This document shows positions 41,879 to 49,005 of a stretch of DNA of 64,000 nt, one piece after another. Positions within the stretch are counted from its first letter, which is position 1; every line of letters begins with the position of its first letter. Origin of the DNA: an uncultured Treponema sp. (GTDB taxonomy: Bacteria > Spirochaetota > Spirochaetia > Treponematales > Treponemataceae); contig CALFIX010000038.1 in assembly GCA_937877515.1 (NCBI GenBank), forward strand, positions 27,437 through 91,436. The letters are read 5' to 3'. The notes under the pieces were generated by a model. That model saw only the letters and a program-made list of their open reading frames with translations, searched no databases and was not told the DNA's origin. Position numbers and translations under genes: made by a program.

Positions 41879-43873
41879 TTATAAAAGGTTTACCGGGTCT
41901 ACATCTACTTCTATGTAAACGTTCTTAGGGGCAATGTATTCTGTTAGAAAACGGCTGGCAGCTTTTTGAATGCTTTTTATGTTTTTTGAGCGCAAAAGCA
42001 CCTGATGTCTATAGTTAAGGGCAATTTTTTCTATAGGACAGCTGGATGGTCCTAAAACATCTGTATCCTTTTCTGCAATTGCACTAAGAATGCTATAGGC
42101 TCCATGTGCCGCAACTTCTGAGGCATTCGGAATTTGAGAACGAAATACAAGACGCAAAAGACGGGTAAATGGCGGAAAGTTTAAAATTTCTCTTTGAGTT
42201 ATTTCGTTTTCATAAAAGCTTTCTATGTTTCCGTCTATGGCTCTTGCAATCGGCTCTCTGTCCGGGCTGTAACTCTGCACTATGACTTTTCCGTCTGGAA
42301 AAAAGCGTCCGGCACGTCCTGCAACCTGTGTTATTAAGGAAAATGTTCTTTCGCCTGCTCTAAAGTCAGGAAGATGTAAGGCAGTGTCGGCCAGTACAAC
42401 TCCTACAAGCTTTAGGTTTGGAAAGTTTAAGCCCTTTGCAACCATCTGTGTACCCAATAAGATATCTGCGTCTCCGTTTTTAAATGAAGCAATTTTTTCT
42501 TTTAGCTCATCTTTACTTTTTAGGCTGTCCGTGTCTATGCGTAAAATTTTTGCTTCCGGAAATTTTGCCTTTACTTCTGCTTCTATGTATTCAGTACCAA
42601 AGCCTGAATATCCTATGTCTAAAGAACCGCATTCCGGGCATTGAGTCGGCGGAACTATAGAGTAACCGCAGTAATGACACCTCAGTCGTTTTTCTGCTTT
42701 ATGGTACGTCATGCTTACAGAACAGTTTTTGCATTTTAATTCGTAGCCGCATCTTGAGCATCTAAAAAAATGTGTAAAGCCTCTTCTGTTTAAAAATAGA
42801 ATTGTCTGTTTTTTTTCGCTGAGTGTTTTTTTTATTTCTGTGCTTAAATATTCAGAAAGACTTGAGTCTCCTCTGTGTTCCTTACTCATGTTTATGCACT
42901 TTATTTCCGGCATGGCTCCGCCGGCCAGCCGTTTTGTTAAAGTGTGCTTTGTAATGATTTTATCTTCCATTGCCTTCCATGACTCTACGCTGGGGGTTGC
43001 GCTTCCCATTACAAGCGGAATGTTTAGTTTTACGGCTCTATGCATTGCGACCTGTCTTGCATGGTAGCGAGGACTGTTTCCTGCCTTGTAGGAAGAGTCA
43101 TGCTCTTCGTCTATTATGATAAGACCTAAATCTGGAACTGGAGCAAAAACGGCACTCCTGGCTCCTACGACAACTCTAGCTTCTTTTTTTAGAATTCTTT
43201 TCCATTCGCCAAGACGCTGGCTGGGAGTTAATGCAGAATGTAAAATGGCTACAGTGTTACCAAAGCGGGCCGTAACAGCTTCTGTAACTTGAGGAGTAAG
43301 TGCAATTTCTGGAACAAGGTAAATAACACCTTTTTTTTCTTCTAAAATTTTTTCTGCACACGTTAAAAAGACTTCTGTTTTTCCGCTTCCTGTCATTCCG
43401 TAGAGGTAGTGAAAGTTTGGATTTCCTTTTTTTTCTAAAATACCTTCAACAGCTTTTATCTGTTCTTCGCTTAACTTTTTTCTTGTAAAGCTTTCTGCTT
43501 CTTCTTCAAAAGAAAAACTACCGGCTTCTGTTTCTCGTCTTCCGGATGGAAGCATTGCAAAAACCACTTCGCCAATGGGGCAAAGGTAATAGCTGCTCAT
43601 CCATCGGGCAAGGTCATAAAGTTCTTGCGGTAAAATTTGTTCCTTGTCTACATAGCGTGTTATAGGTCTGATTTTTTCTACATCAACGGCACAGGTCGAA
43701 GGAAGTTCTTCATGACCGGAGACAATTATGCCTGTAAGTTTTCTGTTACCAAAGCGAACTTCCACACGGCGCCCGAACAGGTCTTTGTCCTGCAGGCTGG
43801 AGTCTTCTGGTATTTTATATGTAAATGGCTGATTTACAGGCACATTTAGAACAACATCTATGTAGTTAATCAC
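41879..43873 (-). CDS. priA: Primosomal replication restart helicase PriA
   Basis: Restarts stalled replication forks. 664 residues: N-terminal DNA-binding part, Walker A GMTGSGKT (159-166), Walker B IIDEEHDSSYK (DEEH 255-258), the zinc cluster (cysteines about 372, 375, 381, 384, 399, 402, 412, 415) and motif V/VI GTQMVAKGLNFPNLKLVGV with TQVAGRAGR. The start codon is GTG, immediately behind a TTGCGA-17-TAAAAT promoter, so the mRNA is probably leaderless. It is divergent from the GT4 gene, with 56 nt between the start codons. Confidence 0.95.
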   Translation of the reverse strand: MINYIDVVLNVPVNQPFTYKIPEDSSLQDKDLFGRRVEVRFGNRKLTGIIVSGHEELPSTCAVDVEKIRPITRYVDKEQILPQELYDLARWMSSYYLCPIGEVVFAMLPSGRRETEAGSFSFEEEAESFTRKKLSEEQIKAVEGILEKKGNPNFHYLYGMTGSGKTEVFLTCAEKILEEKKGVIYLVPEIALTPQVTEAVTARFGNTVAILHSALTPSQRLGEWKRILKKEARVVVGARSAVFAPVPDLGLIIIDEEHDSSYKAGNSPRYHARQVAMHRAVKLNIPLVMGSATPSVESWKAMEDKIITKHTLTKRLAGGAMPEIKCINMSKEHRGDSSLSEYLSTEIKKTLSEKKQTILFLNRRGFTHFFRCSRCGYELKCKNCSVSMTYHKAEKRLRCHYCGYSIVPPTQCPECGSLDIGYSGFGTEYIEAEVKAKFPEAKILRIDTDSLKSKDELKEKIASFKNGDADILLGTQMVAKGLNFPNLKLVGVVLADTALHLPDFRAGERTFSLITQVAGRAGRFFPDGKVIVQSYSPDREPIARAIDGNIESFYENEITQREILNFPPFTRLLRLVFRSQIPNASEVAAHGAYSILSAIAEKDTDVLGPSSCPIEKIALNYRHQVLLRSKNIKSIQKAASRFLTEYIAPKNVYIEVDVDPVNLL

Positions 43874-43879
43874 GGGTGC

Positions 43880-43908
43880 ATTTTACTCTCTTATTCCCAT
43901 TTTCGCAA
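43880..43908 (-). promoter_or_regulatory. Promoter placed for a leaderless priA mRNA
   Basis: Minus strand: TTGCGA (43903-43908), 17-nt spacer, TAAAAT (43880-43885), then 6 nt to the GTG. It is interleaved with the divergent promoter of the GT4 gene. Confidence 0.7.
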
Positions 43909-43916
43909 TAATGTGT

Positions 43917-43922
43917 TAAGCT
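43917..43922 (+). promoter_or_regulatory. -10 element of the GT4 gene, leaderless arrangement
   Basis: TAAGCT ends 7 nt before the ATG at 43930. The -35 (TTCCCA at 43894-43899) is poor, so the assignment rests mainly on the spacing shared with other genes here. Confidence 0.4.
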
Positions 43923-43929
43923 TAAAGTT

Positions 43930-45171
43930 ATGAATATAGCTTTGTTTTCAGATAGTTACATACCTACAAAAAGTGGAATCGTAACAGTTGTTACTCAATT
44001 AAGAAAAGTTTTGCAAGATATGGGGCATCATGTTGTAATCGTTACCGTTGCTGAACATACTGGCACAGAATTTACAGAAAACGGAACTGTTTTTAGAGTA
44101 AAATCTATTGTCTCTCCATTGGGAGATGGACAGAATTTGGGTTTTCCCCACCTGTCTAGAGTTTTAGATTTTTTAAGGGCTCATGACGTAAAGCTTATTC
44201 ATGCTCATACAGAGTTTACATTGGGGCATGCAGCTATTGTTGCTGGCAGAGAATTAAATATCCCTGTTATAGCTACAACTCATACTATGTGGGAAGATTA
44301 TTACCGTTACTATCTTACTGCAGGAAAAATTATTCCTCGTCGTGTTGTGCGTAAAATTGTTCAGCAGGCTTATAAGCAGTTTTATGCATTTATAAATGTA
44401 AGTCAGAAAGCACATGACTACTTTAATCGTTCTTTTATGTTACCAGGAATTCCTTCTTGTGTTATTCCAAATGCAATCGATATAGAGCGCTTTAGTAGTG
44501 GAAGTTCTTCCGGCGAAGAAACAGAAAAGCTTAAAGCTTCCATGGGAATAAAAGAAGATGAGACTGTTCTCTTATATGTAGGACGTGTTGTTGAAGAAAA
44601 GAGGGTTAATGAGCTTTTAGAAGTTGTAATGAATGTTTCTAGAAAAAACAAAAAAATAAAAACTGTTTTCGTTGGCTCCGGTGGGGCTGTAGAATACTTA
44701 CAGAATGAAGTTAAAAAGAATGAATTGCAGGAAAATATTCTTTTTACAGGGTTTGTAGATTATGAAAACCTTCCAAAGTATTATGCTTTAGGAAATATTT
44801 TTATTACAGCAAGTCTTTCTGAAATGCACTCTATGACAATTCTTGAAGCACTTGCTGCCGGGCTCCCGATTGTGTGCCGCGAAGATGCAAGTTTTTCTGA
44901 TACTGTATACAATGGAAAAAATGGATACCAGTGTGAAACAGATGAGGCTATGCAGGAAAAACTCCTTGAAGTGGCCTCAAAAAAAGAAGAGTGTACTGAG
45001 CTTGGAAAATTCAGCCGTGTGATTGCAGATGACTTTTCTTTCGGTACTTACGGAAAAAAACACCTCGCATTCTACGAAGAAGTGTTAAAGCATTTCCCGG
45101 AAAAGGTTACATCAGAGGAGCTTACAGCTGCTGTGAATAACGTAACTGAAAATACCCCCCCCCGGGTATAG
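43930..45171 (+). CDS. GT4 glycosyltransferase, diacylglycerol glucosyltransferase-like, C9 tract at 3' end
   Basis: Glycosyltransferase of 413 residues, GT-B fold. N-terminal MNIALFSDSYIPTKSGIVTV is typical of the alpha-monoglucosyldiacylglycerol synthase branch; the C-terminal half has LLYVGRVVEEKRVNELL and the E-x7-E nucleotide-sugar motif in SLSEMHSMTILEALAAGLPIV. I infer glycolipid synthesis at the cytoplasmic membrane. Nine C at 45155-45163 precede the stop codon; with eight C the frame would run 23 codons further and end in an ATGA overlap with the next gene. The catalytic domain is complete in either state. The next gene, another lipid-type glycosyltransferase, is probably cotranscribed. 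Confidence 0.85.
   Translation: MNIALFSDSYIPTKSGIVTVVTQLRKVLQDMGHHVVIVTVAEHTGTEFTENGTVFRVKSIVSPLGDGQNLGFPHLSRVLDFLRAHDVKLIHAHTEFTLGHAAIVAGRELNIPVIATTHTMWEDYYRYYLTAGKIIPRRVVRKIVQQAYKQFYAFINVSQKAHDYFNRSFMLPGIPSCVIPNAIDIERFSSGSSSGEETEKLKASMGIKEDETVLLYVGRVVEEKRVNELLEVVMNVSRKNKKIKTVFVGSGGAVEYLQNEVKKNELQENILFTGFVDYENLPKYYALGNIFITASLSEMHSMTILEALAAGLPIVCREDASFSDTVYNGKNGYQCETDEAMQEKLLEVASKKEECTELGKFSRVIADDFSFGTYGKKHLAFYEEVLKHFPEKVTSEELTAAVNNVTENTPPRV
45155..45163 (+). repeat. C9 homopolymer, candidate phase-variation tract
   Basis: Nine consecutive C in an otherwise AT-rich gene, the longest G/C homopolymer in the window. It lies within the last codons of the GT4 gene. Loss of one C shifts the frame to an ATGA junction with the next gene. 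Confidence 0.85.
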
Positions 45172-45196
45172 GCGCAAACCCCTCGTACTTACAATA

Positions 45197-45240
45197 CATC
45201 ATGCTGCATACGCTTCTGAACGGAGGCTTGCGGCATGATG
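45197..45240 (+). promoter_or_regulatory. Hairpin covering the start codon of the second glycosyltransferase
   Basis: CATCATGCTGCA (45197-45208) pairs with TGCGGCATGATG (45229-45240), 12 bp with one G-T wobble. The stem contains the ATG at 45235; the GGAGG ribosome site (45222-45226) lies in the 20-nt loop. It can limit independent initiation unless a translating ribosome opens it. Confidence 0.65.
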
Positions 45241-46347
45241 CGTCGTTTTGCTCTCATTTACTTAAATGCAGGAAACGGACATTACGCCCAGGCAAGCGTT
45301 TTAAAATCTCTGCTTGAAAAAAAGTATCCTGATTCAAAAATAATTCTTCTGCATGGCTTTGGAAAAAAGCGTTTCCTTACGTATATTTTTGAGCAGGGCT
45401 ATAGAATTTCATGCAATTATATTCCCGGCGCCTTTCCTCTGATATATGATCTTGGGCAGCGAAAGTTTTTTCTGAACCTTTTGTTCAAATCCCTTACACC
45501 TTTCATAATTCCTTATGCTGTAAAAAAACTGACTGAGTATGAAATTACAGATGTAATTAGTTTTCATTATGCTACAACAACTGCTTATAGGCTGGCTATA
45601 AAGAAAATTGGGAAAGATATTTCTCTTAAAACTTTTTGTACGGATCCTTTTACAGGCCCTAATGCATGGTTTTATGAAAAACATGAAGATATTTTTCTTT
45701 ATTCAAATGAAATGTTTAACTGTGGTTTGCAGAATAGAATGTCATCTCAGAAAATGCACATTGTTCCGTTTTTACTTAATAAAAATTTTGTGGGCTTGAG
45801 CGAATTGTCTAAAAAAACTCTCAAGGAACAGCTTGGATTTGACGCTCGTAAAAAACTTTTGCTCATTGCAGGAGGGGGAGAAGGTCTTCCTGGAGCTGAA
45901 CAAATTATAAATGAATGCCTGAGGCTTGGTTTTCGTGACGAGATTGCCGTTGTTTGTGGACGAAATAAGGTTCTAAAAAAATATCTTGTAATGGCTACAA
46001 AATTACGTCCTGACGTACATATAAGGATTTATGGCTTTGTAGACAATATGAATCTTCTTATGCGTTGTGCAGATGCTATAGTTACAAAGAGCGGAGCTTC
46101 TACTATTTTTGAAGTGATGAGCACACGGACTCCCGTAATCATTTCTCATTACATTCACAATCAGGAACTCGGCTGCATGCAGTTTATTGTCAGAAACGGA
46201 CTGGGATTTTTTATTCAGAATCCAAAAAATATTGTTTTAAAAGTACTTCGTCTCTTTAATGAGCCATCGTATCTTAGGCGTATAGACGAAAACTACATGA
46301 AACTTTCTCTTTCTCAGGATTTAAGTGTTTATGATAAGTATTTTTAG
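45235..46347 (+). CDS. GT28-type glycosyltransferase, MGDG synthase/UgtP/MurG-like
   Basis: Glycosyltransferase of 370 residues. The N-terminal LIYLNAGNGHYAQA (G-N-G-H motif) and the C-terminal RCADAIVTKSGASTIFEVMS (with G/E nucleotide-sugar residues) match GT28 lipid glycosyltransferases such as UgtP or MGDG synthase; MurG is less likely because its GGxxG pattern differs. It starts with ATG 45235 (ATG 45238 is also possible) behind GGAGG and is separated from the GT4 stop by 63 nt. Together the two may make mono- and diglycosyl glycolipids, which treponemes carry in their membranes. Acceptor and sugar are inferred. Confidence 0.82.
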   Translation: MMRRFALIYLNAGNGHYAQASVLKSLLEKKYPDSKIILLHGFGKKRFLTYIFEQGYRISCNYIPGAFPLIYDLGQRKFFLNLLFKSLTPFIIPYAVKKLTEYEITDVISFHYATTTAYRLAIKKIGKDISLKTFCTDPFTGPNAWFYEKHEDIFLYSNEMFNCGLQNRMSSQKMHIVPFLLNKNFVGLSELSKKTLKEQLGFDARKKLLLIAGGGEGLPGAEQIINECLRLGFRDEIAVVCGRNKVLKKYLVMATKLRPDVHIRIYGFVDNMNLLMRCADAIVTKSGASTIFEVMSTRTPVIISHYIHNQELGCMQFIVRNGLGFFIQNPKNIVLKVLRLFNEPSYLRRIDENYMKLSLSQDLSVYDKYF

Positions 46348-46360
46348 AAAATAATCGAAA

Positions 46361-46383
46361 AAAACTTGAGTTCCGAAAGTTTT
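46361..46383. terminator. Weak AT stem-loop between convergent genes
   Basis: AAAACTT (46361-46367) and AAGTTTT (46377-46383) pair around a 9-nt loop in the 36-nt gap between the GT28 gene and the UDG gene. Weak but suitably placed. Confidence 0.35.
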
Positions 46384-47148
46384 CTATGAAAGCTTATCGT
46401 ATTCTGGCTCAAGTTCCTTCAGCTTTAGCTTAAATGTTTTGAGGTCTTCCCAGGCAGGGCGTTTTAGGCTTTCATCACGAAGCAAGGCACTTGGGTGGTA
46501 GGTGGCCATAAGGGGGATTCCATTTAAGTCAAAGAATTTTCCCCTAAGGGCATTTATTCCCTGTTCTGAATTCAGGAGATTCTGTGCGGCTGTTCGTCCC
46601 ATAGCAAGAATCATCTTAGGCTTTAAAATATGAATCTGGGCCTGTAAATATCCCGAGCAGGCGGAAGCTTCATCTGGCATAGGGGCGCGGTTGTGAGGCG
46701 GGCGACACTTTACTATGTTTGCAATGTAGCAGTTTTTATTTCTGTCTAACTGAATTGCGTTTAACATTTTATCTAAAAGTTGCCCAGCTTTTCCCACAAA
46801 AGGGCGGCCAGTTTTATCTTCTTCTTCTCCAGGACCTTCTCCTATTACAAGTACCAGAGGCTTTTCAGAGCCTTCTCCCAAAACAGTGTTTGTCCTTGTT
46901 TTACATAAAATGCAGTTTGAACAGTTTTGAATTTTTACAGAAAGTGCTTCTAGAGTAATGCCTTTTTGTGGGTTTTCTAACGACTGTTCTTTTATGGTAT
47001 TGTCTTTTGGTAATTCCAAAGGTTCTGCTTCTACATCATCTAAAAATTCAGGATTAAGGTTTTTAAAGTCAGGGCTTTCGTATCCGCATAGCCAAGAAGA
47101 GCTTGTTTTTAGTAAATTAAAAATCCTTTTTTTTTCCTGTGCCGTCAT
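46384..47148 (-). CDS. Family 4 (Fe-S) uracil-DNA glycosylase
   Basis: Removes uracil from DNA in base-excision repair. The family-4 signature GEGPGEEEDKTGRPFVGKAG is complete, with CSNCILCKTR (cluster cysteines), NIVKCRPPHNRAP, then MATYHPSALL. The 254-residue protein has about 60 extra N-terminal residues. I set the start at 47148, the second Met of the frame, because TATAAT lies 7 nt before it; the ATG at 47157 overlaps the -10. It is divergent from the barrel gene at 47338. Confidence 0.9.
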   Translation of the reverse strand: MTAQEKKRIFNLLKTSSSWLCGYESPDFKNLNPEFLDDVEAEPLELPKDNTIKEQSLENPQKGITLEALSVKIQNCSNCILCKTRTNTVLGEGSEKPLVLVIGEGPGEEEDKTGRPFVGKAGQLLDKMLNAIQLDRNKNCYIANIVKCRPPHNRAPMPDEASACSGYLQAQIHILKPKMILAMGRTAAQNLLNSEQGINALRGKFFDLNGIPLMATYHPSALLRDESLKRPAWEDLKTFKLKLKELEPEYDKLS

Positions 47149-47155
47149 GCTCTGC

Positions 47156-47184
47156 ATTATATATAAATTTATGCATTATGTAAA
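47156..47184 (-). promoter_or_regulatory. Promoter placed for a leaderless UDG mRNA
   Basis: Minus strand: TTTACA (47179-47184), 17-nt spacer, perfect TATAAT (47156-47161), then 7 nt to the ATG at 47148. Near-consensus. Confidence 0.75.
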
Positions 47185-47220
47185 ATAGAATGTATTAAAG
47201 TTTAGTGGTAAGTGTGTAAT

Positions 47221-47249
47221 TTGACTTTAAGATTGTTTTTTTATATAGT
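47221..47249 (+). promoter_or_regulatory. Promoter of the barrel gene pair
   Basis: TTGACT (47221-47226), 17-nt spacer, TATAGT (47244-47249). Start near 47256; the leader of about 82 nt holds ACGGAG at 47326-47331. Confidence 0.7.
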
Positions 47250-47337
47250 TTCTTTGATGAGCTTAAAAAAAAGCTTTCCGTATTTTATGTTTTGCTTTTA
47301 ATTTTTATTGTGATATAGAACTTTAACGGAGATTTTG

Positions 47338-49005
47338 ATGTTTTCTAACGGTGTTATAAAAAAGTGTTTTTCTTTATTTTTACTTTGTCTGTCATGCACT
47401 TTTCTTTTTGCACGCGGTAAGCAGGAACTTGTTTTAGCAGGTAGTTGGGTTTATGACTCTCTTACTGCAATTGCTTTAGAAGAAGGAAGGACAGATTTTT
47501 CTGACGAAGCTCCTCTTTCTATTTCTGAAGTTTTACTTTTGCTTGATGAAGCAGACTATGATTCCCTTTCTGAAAGTGGTAAAACGGAATATGACCGCAT
47601 AAAGGATTACTGTGAACATGAAGTCTGGTCTTTTAAGCATGGCATTTTGTCTTTAGCACTGGAACCTGCATTAAATTTAGAAGGATATTATAAAACTAAT
47701 TCTGATATTCTTTGGGTATATGACCGCTATTCCCGCCCGGGTCTTATAGTAGCCCCTGCAACTTTTTCTTGCAGCGACTATTTTACAATGAGTACAAATC
47801 TTACTTTGCGTGAAAACCGTAGTACAATGTCTCGTAGTACTGACTACACTAATATTCCCTCTCAAATTGGAGAAGTAGACGCAAATTTTCCTAGTACAGG
47901 CTATTTTAGCACAGGCTTTATGTTTAACGAAAATACAGGTGCTAATTTTAGGCTTGGTATGGGTGAACAGGATGTTGGAAGAAGCTTAAGCGGAAGCATT
48001 ATCTGGAGCCGCTATTTTACCGGTTCCAGCTGGGCAAACTTTGAAGTTTACTCTCCTAATATCCGCTATGACATGAATGTTACCGAGTTTAATGTTGATA
48101 AATACATGTACACCCATAGAATGGATGTTCGCTTTTTTAAGAAAGTTCAGTTTACGGCAATGGAAAGCATGCTTGTTAATGCTCCCATTGAATTGCGCTT
48201 TTTTAATCCCTGGACAATTTATCATGGAACTGCTGCCTGGCGGGATTACGACGAAGGTTATGACTCAAACAACTGTGCCTACATGTGCTTTAAGGCTTCC
48301 TATGTTCCTGTAAAGTATCTGCGTATCTACGGTCTATTTGCTCAGGATCAGTGGCAGACTCAGTATGAACTTACTAACTGGCCTGACGACACAACTCCAA
48401 ACGGCCTCGGCGGGCAGCTGGGTGTTGAGTCTTATATTCCGCTTGGAAAGGGCAGAGTGCATGCCTGGATAGAAGGCTATTACGCAGACCCGTTTTTGTA
48501 CATAAAGGAAGATGAAGCATGGAGCTTAGACCGTTCTTATAGAGAGCTTGTGGGGGTGGAATCTTCAGATACTTCTAAGTACTGGTATGAGTGGGTGGGA
48601 AGCCCATTTGGCCCTGACACAATAGCCTGTGAAGTAAATGCAGGCTATGAAGTTCCAAATGCCTGGAGCGTAACGCTTTCGTATCTTTTTATGGCTCGTG
48701 GAGAACTTTCTGGAACAAAAGCTTTTACACTTTCCTCTTGGCCCTATCCAAGTCAGACTGCAGCTGCTGGTAGTGATGAATGGACAGAAGCAAAAAGACT
48801 TCAGTCCTTAACAACTCCAAGCGGTACTCCTGAATATGTAAACCGTGTGGCAGTCCGTGGAACATTCAGGGTAACTCCGTATCTGTCCTTTGCCTTACAG
48901 CCGGCTTTTGTTCATTATACAAATTATGATAATGTAGAGGGTGAAAATGCTTTTGGCTTTGAAGCCGCTTTTTTAACAAGTATTGATTTTACTAGGTGGT
49001 TTTAG
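47338..49005 (+). CDS. Outer-membrane beta-barrel protein, first of a tandem pair
   Basis: Exported barrel of 555 residues. ATG 47338 follows ACGGAG by 6 nt, better than the TTG 3 nt before it. It has a signal peptide (FSLFLLCLSCTFLFA, cut near RGKQE), an N-terminal WVYDSLTAIALEEG/PLSISEVLLLL module comparable with the other two barrels, then amphipathic strands and a final DFTRWF with C-terminal Phe, typical for BAM substrates. Compared with the 5548 and 49006 proteins its barrel is more divergent and lacks the PPNSD segment. The next barrel starts directly after its stop codon. Confidence 0.68.
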   Translation: MFSNGVIKKCFSLFLLCLSCTFLFARGKQELVLAGSWVYDSLTAIALEEGRTDFSDEAPLSISEVLLLLDEADYDSLSESGKTEYDRIKDYCEHEVWSFKHGILSLALEPALNLEGYYKTNSDILWVYDRYSRPGLIVAPATFSCSDYFTMSTNLTLRENRSTMSRSTDYTNIPSQIGEVDANFPSTGYFSTGFMFNENTGANFRLGMGEQDVGRSLSGSIIWSRYFTGSSWANFEVYSPNIRYDMNVTEFNVDKYMYTHRMDVRFFKKVQFTAMESMLVNAPIELRFFNPWTIYHGTAAWRDYDEGYDSNNCAYMCFKASYVPVKYLRIYGLFAQDQWQTQYELTNWPDDTTPNGLGGQLGVESYIPLGKGRVHAWIEGYYADPFLYIKEDEAWSLDRSYRELVGVESSDTSKYWYEWVGSPFGPDTIACEVNAGYEVPNAWSVTLSYLFMARGELSGTKAFTLSSWPYPSQTAAAGSDEWTEAKRLQSLTTPSGTPEYVNRVAVRGTFRVTPYLSFALQPAFVHYTNYDNVEGENAFGFEAAFLTSIDFTRWF

